From the NCBI GenBank assembly GCA_951640195.1, contig OX621170.1:310001-374000 (forward strand): a DNA stretch of 64,000 nt, in the 5' to 3' direction. This document shows, piece by piece, positions 48,208-60,899 of the stretch. A program made the position numbers and the translations under genes. This stretch comes from Porpolomopsis calyptriformis. Taxonomy: Eukaryota > Basidiomycota > Agaricomycetes > Agaricales > Hygrophoraceae. The notes below the pieces were generated by a model. It was given only the letters and a program-made list of their open reading frames with translations. It searched no databases and was not told the origin of the DNA. Numbering within the stretch: the stretch's first letter is position 1; each line of letters starts with the position of its first letter.

Positions 48208-49735
48208 TTATGCATAGACGCCAACGGCACCTTTATCCTTATCCGGGATCCACTCCCCCTTCACGAGTACAGTCAAATGAACTTTTGCGCAACCAGGAAC
48301 GGGGCAAGTCCACTCATGCGAGGCTTCCACAGTGGGCCCAGGCGCCTTGCGCTTTCCTTTCTTCCAACCGGGCCGGGGTGCATAAGGCTCGATAATCGTG
48401 CCCGGAGGGGGTAAATCACCCGCCATGGGGTAGCCAGCAATGGGGTGATGGTGATGATGTCGACGAGGGGATGAGCGACGACGGCGAGAACGAAGACGAG
48501 AGCGGATCGAGTTGGAAGTCGCCCCCGACTCCTCATTCGTCCACGATCTGGCATTCTTCTTATTTCCTCTACCATGATCTATGTCGGCAGCCTTTCCCTT
48601 TCCCTTAGCATCGGCGGCTTGGGGTGGTTTCATGAGATGCTCTACACATTTGCCGTCGACGAGATGGCCACATCTGAGGCCCCATAAGCGGTAACGTTCG
48701 TTTTCTCTTCCGCTGCCCAGCTTTAAAGGATCAAGGCACTTGGCACATACCAGCAGAGAGGTTGCTTCCACCGGTCGCGCACGTTTCGTACCACTCTTAG
48801 AATTCGATGTTGATGCTACCGAAGAAGGTGGAGCGAAGTCGAACGTATAGCCAGAGGCGGGCTTGGCTGGGTGAGTGTAAGAAGGGACATATTGCGGAGA
48901 GTGGCGGTGCGGTTTGGGCTGGTCGGGGACGTTTGATGGGAAAAATAGATTCTGTCCGTTCACCGCCAGGAATTGGGCAAGTAAGTCGTCGTGATCTGTG
49001 CGTGGTTGAGATTCGAATCCCAAGACATCTCCAGAAATGCGACGAATAGCTGAGCGGTAAAAATGAGTGAACCGTTGGGCGATGTTGGCTGATCCCGAAC
49101 TGCCTGGATTCGATTCTTGGCGTCTACGTTGTCGGGTAGAATCGTCACTGGCTGGATTTTGCCGGTGCTGCGAAATAAGGGCCCCTCCGAAACCCATGAG
49201 AGGCACGTGATGGGATGGAGCAGCTGGGGTAAGGGTAGGGTTTGGCGGAGTAACGGGTTGAGAATGGGCTTCGAATGCTAAAGGTAACACCGCTGGACGC
49301 ACGACAGCGGGAACAGGATTGGATGAGGGAAAGGGGGGCGGGCGACGGCGCATGAGAGGGGACTGCTGACCAGCAAACTGCGGTGGCAATGGTGGCACTG
49401 GTGGGGCGGAGAGGTCCAGCGGCGGAGGAGAAGGGGAGACCAAGTTAAATGGTCCTAAGAATTAAAATTAGAGTTGGGAGGTGCGGCCATGACGAATGTG
49501 TCTTACTAGTTTGAGTGCGTCTTCTTCGGGTGGCAGGCAAATGTTCTCGCTCATCGTCACTATCTACTATGGTGATGGTCTCCGGAAACATGACACGATG
49601 TTCTGAAATGCGCCTGCGTTGACGGGGTCTTCGGGATAGGTGGAGATCGTCATCGAAGGAGTCGACATCGATAACTTCAGAAAAGCGTCTCCGCTCTGGG
49701 ATGAGGGGTAGAAGGGCGCCTTGGACGGCGGCCAT
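48208..49735 (-). CDS. RING-like zinc finger protein
   Basis: Exons 49507-49735 and 48208-49454; 491 aa, phases consistent. The N-terminus holds two Asp-rich SUMO-interaction-like patches (EVIDVDSFDDD and TITIVDSDDE) among basic residues. A Pro-rich middle part follows (PPPLDLSAPPVPPLPP). The C-terminal finger has CAKC at about 305, then LWGLRCGHLVDGKCVEHL, and after a 75-residue basic, His-rich insert the last pair WTCPVPGCAKVHLTVLV. This fits C-x2-C, C-G-H, C, C-P-x2-G-C-x3-H of a RING finger with an unusually long loop. SUMO-binding patches plus a RING suggest a SUMO-targeted ubiquitin ligase-like protein; this is inference. Confidence 0.78.
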
Positions 49736-50116
49736 GGTCGAAGTTGGTGTTCAGGATTGGAGTCGGTCGGGCGAGGTTGAAAAGCGTGGGCTAAACAAAG
49801 CTTAGTCATGAGGGAATAATGAGCACGGACCATGCGACCAAACCTGACCAAACAGAACGATGACATAAATTCAAAAGTTTTTTTTTGATGACTTGTCTGC
49901 GTTCAATGGTAAGCATCGCTCGAGTCTTTCAAAAATGATGACTTTATTCTCTTCCCCGTCTTACACGACCATGCCGAGAAATAGAGCTGGTCTGTTCGCA
50001 ACAGACCCGCGTTCATCGAACGTATAGTGTACTTGCCAGTGCCATTTCGTCTGATTTCAATTTTCACTCAGTCATTTCGTGTCATTCTGTCTCTAACCTG
50101 TCTCTGTTTCAAGGTC
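49736..50116. other. Divergent upstream region
   Basis: 381 bp between opposed starts of the RING-like gene and the small ORF at 50117; a T9 run lies at about 49878-49886. Confidence 0.4.
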
Positions 50117-50383
50117 ATGTCCCAACTCGGTATTATCTTTTCTCAGTGAGTCCTTCGTCTCATCACAATCAATCACTGGCGTCGATGCTTTCAAGATGAA
50201 ACAATACATCGTATTCGCAGTTTCCACCCTAGCGCCCTCTTAGAGAAATCCCCCAATACCGAACGCTTAAAATCCCCTCTCCATACCGCGCTGAACCCAT
50301 TGAGTGTGGTCGAGTGTGGGCCGCCACCGCGAGGTGGTGCGCTGGGCGGGAAGTGGGGGTGGCCGCGATGCGGGTCGAAATGA
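50117..50383 (+). CDS. Small 63-aa protein
   Basis: Exons 50117-50145 and 50221-50383; 63 aa. The start MSQLGIIFSHF crosses a 75-nt intron with clean GTGAGT and TTCGCAG sites. The protein continues HPSALLEKSPNTERLKSP, LHTALNPLSV, and ends PPPRGGALGGKWGWPRCGSK. It is basic, with no transmembrane helix or signal peptide. I cannot name the family. The ordered, low-repeat composition and intron make it more credible than a chance frame. The unusual Gly/Pro/Trp tail resembles ends of small mitochondrial proteins, but that is a guess. Confidence 0.5.
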
Positions 50384-51456
50384 CCTTCCTTTGGATGTCT
50401 GATCCCTTCCTTTCGACGTCAACCGACTTGCTCGAGGAACTGTATGCTTACCCTCCTTTGTTGCAGGATATACGTGCGCGATCGATGGAGTCAGTTGTAT
50501 TGCTCAACATGGCCTAAGTGATAGTAAAATTCTTGTTCTGAATTTGTCATTCGCCTGCCCCACAATCATTGGCGAGTTTTCTTGATGAATGAAAATGACA
50601 GACCCCCATACAACAAATCCTTTCCAGCTCAACCTGAAGCCAGTACATCAACGGTGAAGATCCGGCATCAGTAGCTTGAGTTCGGAACGATTATATTGCG
50701 ATGCTGTGAATTCGTGGGCCTCACATTCATATGGCTCCTTCAGAAATTCGCGCTGACAAACTATCAGCATCGAAAAAGGAACTTGTTCCATTTCCTGAAC
50801 ACAGACTGAATAACTTCAACTGAGCCGATTTTGGCTATACCTCGGTGGAGAACAACTCCGACAGCTTCCCGATTCTCCACCGTTATTCGTTCCCAAGTGC
50901 TGCGGAAACTCGGATATCCTAGCCAAGTGGCAAGGTTCTTTAGCGGAATAAGCAAGTCACCGACACCCAATGGAAGTGTGAATCATGGTCTCGGCTGACC
51001 GCATGGGCGGGCAAATGAACCCGGGATGGTTCAGATAAGGAAGTGGAGATACTGAGGGAAAAGGCGATCAGAGGCGAAATTCCGTAACAATCAAACGCGC
51101 AGAGGACGGAGGTCGCCAAGAAGAGTGACAAACAGGCCAGACCGCTCTCTCATCTTCAATCCCCTTAAGTCCTGACGCGACGCGTTCTCTTACGATGAGT
51201 GTATCAAAACGATACCAGCGTGGATCAGAAACGTATTACCCGCTGGAAGCTTCCGATCAGTACATTAGCGAAGCTGAAGAATATGGACAAGGAAACATTA
51301 ATTGTCCCACATAATTGTTGGGTATCCATCCACTACCTTAGTGTTTCCTTGTCCATTTAACCTCGCATGTTTATATGTGGACACAGACATGGAGAAAGTG
51401 ATTTATATAATGATCCTCCTGTCTGCTTAGTCATCTTGAGTAATCCATTTGCAGTG
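50384..51456. other. Intergenic region without a recognised gene
   Basis: About 1.07 kb upstream of TFB2. The minus strand has short open stretches (50764-50970, 50940-51131) without motifs. Confidence 0.35.
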
Positions 51457-53500
51457 ATGCCTTCAGCCATGTCCCAGCCATTGAACGAAAGTATACCGCA
51501 TACGTTACTTCCGTTCCTGCATTCTCAGTCCCAAACTACCCTAACCAGGCTTTACCAACGACCTTCATCATGTCTTTCAATATTTCGGTCGGTTTACTCA
51601 AAGTCTCCTTCCCTTTCCTCTCTGATTGATCGGTGGCAGGCTGCTCGCGCCTTTGGAGAGACAAATCGTCATGAACCTCCTGTGGCTGGAATCGGCTATC
51701 CCGACTACCACTATGGCTACTCTGGTAATTCGCGAGAACAAAAAGTACAGCACTCAATGTTCTTAACCTTTGTCAGATGCTAATTGCCGAATAGAATTTA
51801 TGATAACGCCCTGGGCACCTTGACTCGCCTGCACATCCTATCTAGCTCGGCCGTTAAACTCGCATTGAATCCAACATTCAAGACCAGCTTTCGCCAAGCA
51901 CTGACTGGAGGGTAAGTAGATGAAAGATCTACCTAGGAATAGCCATTTTAACAAAAAAAAAATCTATAGAGGCACAACCGGGAGTTTTGGAGTCCCTGCA
52001 GAAAAGGATGAAAAACGGCCGCCGCTGGAAGTAGAAACTTTAGATGGCTATGCTTTAGAACGATGGGAGGTACGCTGAAATGCCACTTTTGGTGCATTGG
52101 CCATTTACATCTGAAAACTTTTAGACTATTCTTCACTATATGGTGTCATCCGGTACGGCCCAAAAACCAACAAAACCCTCTCAGGGCGTCCTTTATTTAT
52201 TGGAGCGGAGTGGCCTCATGACTTCGGTCAAGTGGGTCGCGTCATAATTCACTCTTGAACTGTTCTCTCAGGTGTCTATCCAGCGGGTCTGTCCTGACGA
52301 TCACGTCTGTCGGCTTTCAGTTCCTTTTGCACTCTCCTCATGCCCAACTCTGGGACCTTCTGCTGCAATATCTGCACATGGCTGAGGTAAATCTTTTGCG
52401 GCAACGCGTTGACCCAGACACCTTACCGCACGGATATCCTAGGAACGACAGATGGATTTGGTTGAAGTTCTTGGCTTTCTATTCATGCTGTCCACGATGG
52501 AGCTGGGTCGTGTAAATTCCCTGTTCCTCTTTTCCCTTTTTTTGTTGTATCGCTCACTTGCATGTCCAGGAATATTCTGCGGAACACTTGAGCGCAACAC
52601 AGAAAGCAATGCTCGAGGATCTTCGAGATTATGGTCTACTCTGGCAACGTAAGGTACAACTCAGCCACCTGCCCTCCTTTTTTCATCTAGCTCATCCCCC
52701 TCTATAGCCGTCTTCCCGTCGCTTTAGTCCGACTCGACTTGCAACTAGTTTGACATCTTCGTCGCCACCTCTGCCTACTTCAACTGGGACGAACGCAGGA
52801 CAAGGCTTCATTGTCTTGGAAACAAATTATCGAATATACGCTTACACGGGTGTGTGCCTGGTTTAGCTTCAGTCTCCTATCTTTAATTTACTGCGACTAG
52901 ATAACCCACTTCAGACGGCAGTATTGAATCTGTTTGTCTCGTTGAAATACCGATTTCCAAATCTAGTTGTAGGCTCTATCACCAGGGATAGCGTCAAGAG
53001 GGCGCTCGCGAATGGTATTTCTGCTGACCAGGTACGTATATCAGCCCTATTACAACACCCCATCTCACACATTTTTGCCAGATTATCAGCTATTTGACAA
53101 CTCACGCACATCCACAAATGCGCAGAAATGTACGTTGAGCTCCGGTTACTTTTTCCGATGGAATTGACCTGATAAATGAATGTAGAATCCTTTACTGCCT
53201 GTTACAGTCCAAGACCAGGTCCGATTATGGGAGCTCGAGAGGAACCGAGTGAAATCACAAGAAGGTTAGGAACGATATATTATGATAGAGCTACAACCGA
53301 TGTCTAACATCTTAATAGGTTACCTCTACACTGCCTTTGCGTCGCAAGCGGATTACGAATATGTCCGCGACTATGCCAGGCAGCTTGATGTTGTCTTATG
53401 GGAAAGTACAGCGAAGCGTTGTTTCTTTGGGAGCCTGGATGGACATGCAAATATCAGAGGGTTCATTGAGAGAAGGACTACCGCAGCGGCAGGAAAGTAG
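51457..53500 (+). CDS. TFB2: TFIIH core subunit TFB2 (p52/GTF2H4)
   Basis: Structural subunit of TFIIH that holds the XPB helicase and is needed for transcription initiation and nucleotide excision repair. The ATG at 51457 (or 51472) leads to [20 protein letters not shown]. After an intron with a GTCGGT donor comes [20 protein letters not shown], the family landmark. Further exons give [142 protein letters not shown] and the XPB-contact region [18 protein letters not shown]. It ends at 53500 with a positively charged tail. About eleven short introns; not all boundaries were computed. Confidence 0.9.
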
Positions 53501-54364
53501 ATTAATCTATGGATTGTAGGTATGTACCCTTCCACTTTCGTTTTGGCGATGTTGATTTGTTTCCTAAGAAAAAAAAAGCCACTTGTTTCCCCCCTCCCTG
53601 GCATTTTCCGTTAAGGTGTTCAGACTTGAATCCGAGTTGGTTCCGTCCTTACCTTATCGCTGCGCGCACATCTCATCTCGGGATTGAAAGGATGTCGAGG
53701 AAAAAGCTAGCTCTCGGACATGTTCGTGAGAACCAGACTGAATGCTCGGACAGAAAAAAAAAAAACAAAAACGAATCTGCGTGTGCAGGTCCGAAAACTT
53801 CCGTCTCACTGATTGACTCTGATTTCAGATCGGAGGCCTCTCATCCGCTCCCAAAAACGGACGGAACGGAATCAGCCCGAGAGATGCTGTTTAACTATTA
53901 ACCTCAACAATGACGCCGACCAGGGGGGGAGAGAAAAAAGCTTGATCTGTTAACGGTTTAAACGACGACTTGGCTCGCAAAGGAGACGGAGATCCGTTTT
54001 GTATGTGCCCGCGAAGCATGAAACAGGTACCTTTGAGAATTGTATGTTTTTCCCTTCTAATTATTCCCATTTTGACTGCTTGGCCGCGTTAACACTGGGT
54101 TCATGCGCTCGGATCTTTCAGATCGATAACCATCGTTATCTCACGTACCCACTGTATTTGACAATCTCAGTAGTGGACAATATTTCGTGAAAAGAAAGAG
54201 ACAAAGAAAAAAAAAAAAAAAAAAAAAAAACTGGCGACGATGGGTGAACGGGTGAAAAGCGAATCGCGCCAGCAGGGAAGGGAATGGCCTGTACATATCG
54301 TGACATTAGAACGAGATTTATGGTGCGTGATCAAAAGATATCAGAGCCATGCAGCCGCCACTAA
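53501..54364. other. Convergent intergenic region with poly(A) tract
   Basis: About 860 bp. It contains A-rich runs at about 53755-53766 and an A24 run at 54207-54230. No gene seen. Confidence 0.4.
54207..54230. repeat. A24 homopolymer
   Basis: Twenty-four consecutive A, about 130 bp beyond the stop of the WOPR gene, i.e. poly(T) in its sense strand. Confidence 0.95.
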
Positions 54365-56113
54365 TCAGAAATCGCCATAGTCTTCGACGGTGACGTAGTC
54401 GTCCTCGGTCCTGGTACCTGAGTATGTGCTATCGTAAGTCAATTGCGCCCGAGGAGAAAAAACGGGCGAAGCAGGGCTATTTGGTGACCATGCTGCCGAA
54501 AATGAATGCGACATGGGCGAGTATGAATTGGCTGCCGTGAAATGTTGGGACAGGGATGCTGTTGAGCCTGATGTAAAGGGATTTCTGGAGGAAGAATTAC
54601 GGCTGCCTCTGCCCTCGCCTTCGGGGCTTTCCGTGGGAAGCATCCAAGACAGGCGCTGGTGAGATCCTCCCATATCGTGATTGCTGACGGCACCATGGCC
54701 ACCGTGGGTGGTGCTGTACGAGGCAGCCTCGTCAGCCACTCTGCTGTGAGGCATGACGCTCGAATTGTGATAGTGATTGCTGGTCGCGGTCGTGCTGCTG
54801 TTGCTCGTTCTTGGCGAGCGGGACTGATCGAGGAAGAGGTCGGATGTTACCGCAGAAAGTCCATACGGCTCGGCGTGCCAGCTTGCCGAATGCGATGGCG
54901 GCGATGAGGAAGGCCACGAGGAGTCAGTATGGCTAAGATCGTCGCCTCGGCGCCCGGAAGCTAGATGGCTCTGATGGTGCAGCTGGGTGGGCGATATCGA
55001 CCAGGGAATCTGCGCACGGGCTTCGTTGCGGGGCGGTGAATGCGAAGTTTCGTACGGCTCGGACCATCTGTCTGCACCGGTGGAGTAAAAGGAAGAGCCG
55101 AGGGTAGAGTTGGAAACGGGGGAGAGAGGGATGGTGCCGAACGGTCTGCTGCCGACGCCGCCGCCGACATGGGACATCTGGTGGCTGGTGCGATCCGTCG
55201 GCCAGTTCGCGCCATTGGAGGTTGGATATCCTGATTCGTCCGCCTTGGCTGCCGCAGCCTCGGCTTCTTCTGCTTCGCACCTGGACACAGAAGTTGTTCG
55301 CAGCCGAATTCCACTTTTTTTTTTTTCTAGACGAAAATGAGAACAACATTACTCACACCAGTCTCGGTTTCCCGTCTGCCCCGATGTCGACTTTGGGTGG
55401 GTTGCGAAAGTTTGTGAGGCGGAAGAGGTGGGGTGGCATATTCAGGGCCATGATGTCGGGTCGACTGACCGGCCTTTTCAGTTTACCCAAACGCACGTCC
55501 TCCGACGTGTAATATGAGATTAGATGGAGGTCCGAGCCGTCGATGGTGACCGTGATGGTCTGAGGCGAGTCAGTCGAATTCGAGCTAAGTCGGTCTGATC
55601 GCTGACCTTCTTTATCAATCCGTTTGGTTTGAATGTCCCTTGGTCAATTGTAGGGAGTCCGTTGTGAGAAAGACCTTTGAATCCGAGCGACCTTTGTTCC
55701 TGCCCATTTGCTGTGACTACGACGCGAGAGGAAGCGTCATCGGAGGGATAAGACTTCTTGTGTCCTCCTCGGCTACTGCTTCGCTCGTTTATCTCCCGGT
55801 AAACCTACAAGAAAGTTAACTCGACTCCGAGTGCAAACCCGGCTCAATTCACCAAAAAGTTTCCGACGATACGAGACGGGGACCACAAGAGTCCATCGGT
55901 CCAACGCTTGATTCCGCTCTCTTCCACGCTAAAGACAAAGACGGCGCCGCTGTGGACCATCGTCCTGCGCTCCGAGTCATTGAGGCGACGGGTGATACGC
56001 GGAATGACACCCTGTCTGGCCGCGTGGATGAGACGCAGCGCGTGGATTGTGGTCTCCACGAAACCATAGAACGGAGGAACATTTGGAGGGCTGGAAGACG
56101 AGTTGCTTGTCAT
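54365..56113 (-). CDS. Gti1/Pac2 (WOPR) transcription factor
   Basis: Exons 55853-56113, 55607-55804, 55357-55559, 54365-55280; 525 aa, phases consistent. The WOPR domain has its two usual halves. The first, at about residues 13-90, reads FYGFVETTIHALRLIHAARQ, PRITRRLNDSER, GAVFVFSVEESGIKRWTDG and WSPSRIVGNFLVYREIN. The second, at about 154-200, reads KKTITVTIDGSDLHLISYYT and EDVRLGKLKRPVSRPDI. It binds DNA directly in yeast Wor1 and Mit1. The C-terminal 300 residues are disordered and rich in Ser, His, Asn and Thr, ending in an acidic patch (TEDDYVTVEDYGDF). Family members control morphological switching, sporulation or virulence-related development. The upstream non-coding region is unusually long (2.4 kb), as is common for this regulator type. 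Confidence 0.92.
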
Positions 56114-58559
56114 GGCAGCTATTAGAGCAGATGGAGGGGAAAGCTTGAGGTTGTTGGACAGAGGAGCTGTGGGTGTCTGATGGTCTGTATTCCGGGGGGT
56201 GAAGCAAAGCGAGTGAGTGCGGTCTATATTCGATTTCGCGTTGGGCTTCGTATTATTATCAATATCATCATCGAAGCTTGCTTTTCGCCCGGATCGATGA
56301 AGGTGGTCGAAAGAAAATTGATCTCTGGATTTATTCAAGGATGTACAGACCGGAATCCGATAGCCTTTACTAGGTGGGGAGTAACGTTAACCGAAGCCCC
56401 GTTTACTCTTTGACATTTTTGCAGCGCCACAGACTGGCACCACCGTTGGTTCGAGAAGGAGGACGGTTTCGTCAAGCGCGTTGCCCTCCCTCCCTCGCTA
56501 TGGACTAGTACGTACCCTAATATCTGGATTGTATTCCACAGCAAAAATCACGCGTGTTTGCACCGAAACAGAAACAAAAAAAAAAAAATCCGTATGTAAA
56601 AAAGATTTGATTGGCTGAGAGAACGGCCTTCGATGTGTATTATGCCCTTCTTCCATCCCAAACCGCAAGAATCAAGATCACATTCATCTCCGTACAAGGA
56701 CAAGAAGGCCGGTGAAAAAGAGGTAACCAACGAGATGTTCCTGGATTCCCCACCGCCTAATTCGTACGAGCACCGCACCTCCAAATGGCGGTCGCAATCC
56801 TTTACTTGGCATTTCTTCCGTGCTCAACGGCTCGGGCCGTTTTTTCTAATCTGAGGCAACGGTATGTATACCGCAAAGCTAAGAGAGCTTTGTATCGATT
56901 GAAGTATAAGTACTGAGAAGGAAATCAATCCATGGATCCCACCGACAACAGCGAATATCGTTTGAGGAGACGACCCGATGAAGGCCAGCCCGGCCCAACG
57001 ATGGCCAAAAACGTTCATACGCCGTCAACAGACACAAGGAGAATATCATTCTCCGCGGACTTGCCTTTTGGCACCACCCGTGTTTTCGCACCTTGCTGCC
57101 GCTCCAATACTAAACGTTCCAGGCGGGAACAGAACCCCCTGTCTCCTCTTCCAGGAATTACACGATTCTTCGCCTTCTCGAGATCACCAGCGTGCACTCT
57201 CGACTGTTGCCTCCCTGTCTGAACAGACGAAACACGACAGAACAGACAGACAGATGCACGACGCGCATTAAAGACTCACTGCCGAAACTCAAGTTTAGAT
57301 TGACCACCACCCCCGCTCCCTCCCCCTCGGAACAAGCCTAAGTCACCTTTTCATGACAGATAAAGCCATTCGCTCAACAACGCCGCTAATATAATTACGT
57401 AATGATCTCAGATCACGTGTCCCCGCTTTTTTGTCGATCTCTCAAATCGGACGTTGGGAAAAAAAAAGCATATTTTCGGTAAGGAAACGGACATCAGGCA
57501 TTTGCACAGCATAGCACGCAATGTGAGCACAGGATTCCTCCCAGTCTACTCTGGAAGGAGCTAGTGCAGCACGATACCTATCATCATCGATAAACTGATT
57601 CGCTACCTCAAGAACCGGATTGGAAAACACAGACAGATCCAACACTGAGTTGCTGATGCGAGGACAACCGCTGAAAGAGGGACTTGAACATCGAACGTGC
57701 AACCTTCACTAGCCTCGGCCAGAAATCTAACCGCTCTTTACCGCCATTGTCTTTCTCTCCTACAGAGCTCCTCGCTTTTGAGGTGCTAATAAAGGCCAAG
57801 CAGATCATTCACTCAGGCAGATCCTCGCCCGGTCCTTTGCGGTTAGTGTAACGACGGCCATTCGCCTTCGCCTCGTGTCCCCACAAGTACGGCTGTCGGC
57901 ATTGGCCCCCCGTGTATTCTCGCCTGCATGTACCGTGCCCTCTACATAAGCCTATGTACATATGACATATGAAGTGGATCTAGGCGGCTTCTTCGAGTTC
58001 TATGTACATACTACTCTGTGTGACTTGCCTGCAGTAACCCTCTCCCCCCCCCCTGTCTTTTCCAAACAAGCCCGCGGATCTCCTCTCAAAGTTCGGGCCC
58101 AGCACCAAAATACACTCTCCTCGAACATCCTAGGCGGTCTGGTATCGCGCGCGATGTAATTACAGCACTCTCCATCCAACAAGAAGACATGAAAAAATGT
58201 ATGAACCCAGTTCGCCTGCTAGAGTCTGCGGTGAGCCTAATTGTAACTCGATAACGGCATGCCACGCACATTCCAAGACAACAGGTGGTTCCATCCGGGA
58301 AGAGCGGCTGAGTTCAAGGGAAGGTCTTCACGAACTTTGTGATATACATATATATACACCTCGCGCTTTCCGTGTATTGCGCGTTCGGTTCTATACAGCA
58401 CGACCCGTCGTGACGTTGATGGGGTGGCGGTCGGAAACCAACTCGCGTCCAGAGAGAAGAAGGAAGATATGGGTGGTAAGCAAAGTACGCTGGCCCGGTG
58501 GTTGTTCGGCGTTGGCTGTCGTCGTCGCTGAGGGCGCAGTCGCTTAAACCCCCCGACAT
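56114..58559. other. Long upstream region of the WOPR gene
   Basis: 2.4 kb. On the left it is the promoter and probable long 5' leader of the WOPR gene; on the right, 3' flank of the F-box gene. A-runs at about 56576-56588 and a C9 run at about 58045-58053. Open stretches on both strands (56932-57222, 57442-57702) lack family motifs. No gene called. Confidence 0.45.
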
Positions 58560-60899
58560 TCACGAATCGTCCGTTTTACACATCACGAACCCGCCTTCGA
58601 ACCCGACCATGTCCGCGCGGGTCGCAGTCTCTCGCCAGCGACCAACAAAGTTCCGATCGTGGATATAGCCTTTGAAAATCCATGTTCCGAAATGAGTGTG
58701 TGTCACCTTCTCGACGAAAGTGAGAGGTGTGAAGTGGGGAGAACCGAAAGAAAACAAGAATCGAAAAGTTAACCGATAATCTGCCATAGATTATACTGTG
58801 GGTCAATACGTACAGGTGTGCGCAGCATGACAGCCAGTCCATCCCATGGCCTCACCCGGCCAATGTGATTAAAGTGGCCCCATGCGTCACCGTAAGGTTC
58901 AGTGGTCTGCAGAAAACTATATCAACAATCGAAGGAGACGAAAGGAACAGACACCCGAAAAAAAAGAAAACAAACGCCGAGCGGGGCGAGCACAACCCAC
59001 GGATAGTCTAATTCAAGATGTGGCATGGTGTACACACCTTTCCCATAAGCAGGATATCGGAGATGCCACTAGACCGGTAACCCATGACATTGTTATCGAT
59101 CCTAAAAGATGAACGCTGGTGCACGGATCCTGGATCTGACCTATCTTCGGCAATCTCCTCACGATCGTCGATAGAGATCCAGGACTTTTGCAGCTTTTCG
59201 CACGCGGCCTTTGAATAAGGTGCTGGTCTATTAGGATAATAGGTCTCATAACGTATATAACGCTTAGTTGTCGGATCAAAGACTACGATTGCATCCTGCT
59301 TGTACGAGAATCATGAGTATGGCCATCAGAATAGATAAAAGGCTGGGTAAAAACCAACAAAATCCAGATACTGACCTCCAGGTATTCCACTGTCAGCCCT
59401 CGAGGGAGCCATCCGTTCAAAATGTCATCCCCGATTCCGAGCTCGTCGATTCCTAGCCCAAGTGGCTCGTTGGGAAGCAAACAGTGATATTCCTGAAGGG
59501 TGCAGTACAGGCCTTGGGGGACAATCAGCGAAGATGTAGCCTCGGCGCGAGGGTTGGCCACCAAGTTCCAATAACGGTCCATTTCCGGTATCTGTTTGGG
59601 AAAAAAGAGGTTTGGGGTCAGACAGGAGGGAAGGGGTGACAAATCGGCAGGTTTTCATTCAACTAACCAGGATCCGTCCCGACCACGAACCAGTGAGGGC
59701 TCCGGGAGTGTACACTTTCCCTCTCAAAGCTGGGTTTATCGACAACGAGTGATGACACGACACTTGACGGCTCCAATCCTCGTCATGCCGCATGCTCCCT
59801 TCTGCCCGCTCGTGATCTGTATCACCGTCGACCGAGCATCTTTCCACAAAAGCAGTTCGAGTTTGATACTGAAACTGGCGAACATCCTCGATGGTGATAC
59901 CAGAGTGGCCGATGGCGTTGGCAGCCGCCCGGTCTGGCGGTAGTGACTGTGTGGCTGCGGGGAGAGGCAGGCCCTCTTGAAATGCCTCGACGCGTACCGT
60001 TGTGGCAAGTAACGCGGCAGAGGTGAGAAGGGGTGTTGCGATCGTTAGCGGGTGAGAAAAATGTGTGATGGTGGCTACTTTCGGTGAGGTGCTGGAAGAA
60101 TTGGGTTCGGAAGCTTCAACACATCTGCTGGGCGGCAGGTGAAAGTGCGAGTCGGGCGCAAACAAGGAAGGGTACTGTGATTTTTAAGGTGTCAATCCAA
60201 AAGAAAAATCCGTTTGGAAGTGGGGGAACACGCACACGAAAACCCGCCGCCACAAATGGGTGCAACAGTTTCATGAACAGACTGGTATGGGCAGGATTCT
60301 CTGCCCGCAAACTGGCTGATCACTTTGTCAGCCAGGGCAGGTGGATCGGACGATCGACACTCACCTCGATTGCTTGCCAGCCAAAGGAGGGAAGTGACGA
60401 GAGAAGCTCCCTCTATATCTGTGAACCAGCCAACCGAAGACCCAGTGGGGGCATCGACTCTGTTCGCGATGAAAGCCTGTAGATAGTCTGCGATGTTAGC
60501 CCAATCGATGAGATGGCTCTCGTTCTTGCCATCGCTTTCTATCATGAGAAGGTACGCGGTCCAGAGGTCGTCGGTGACGGAGATATCCTTATTCTTGATG
60601 CGCTTCAACGCTATGCAGCGTTTCCGCAGCTCGAGAGCGAGACAGGACGTCGTCATCCGCTGTGGACCCAAGCGGCGAAGCGGTGCACCACAATCGAACT
60701 TGGAGCGGAAGATTCGAGCCAAAAGATGGGGGTTGTTTTCAAATGAGAGGGCATTGTGGAGCTGGCGAGACGCACAAAGGAGAGGGACGACCCCGTTGGG
60801 CGGGCCAGGGACAAAGTGGTGCCCGGAGACAGCGAAATAGGCGACGTGCTCCAAAATTTCGACGGCGAGAGACTCAAACAGAGAGTGGGCGGTGGACAT
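58560..60899 (-). CDS. F-box-like protein
   Basis: The ATG at 60899 begins MSTAHSLFESLAVEILEHVA, followed by LLCASRQLHNALSFENNPHL, the F-box-like front typical of Agaricomycete proteins. This exon runs to about 60230. The following exons give FAPDSHFHLPPSRCV, ALRGKVYTPGALTGSWSGRI, a conserved MDRYWNLVAN segment, LGIGDDILNGWLPRGLTVEY, QDAIVVFDPTTKRYIRYETY, NVMGYRSSGISDILLMGK, GDAWGHFNHIGRVRPWDG and FKGYIHDRNFVGRWRETAT. The last exons are probably a beta-sandwich reader of unknown target. The join after exon 1 needs either a GC donor (TGT|GCGTGT near 60240) or an unseen intron, since no GT fits the phase; this is the weak point of the model. Members act as substrate adaptors of SCF ubiquitin ligases. 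Confidence 0.75.
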
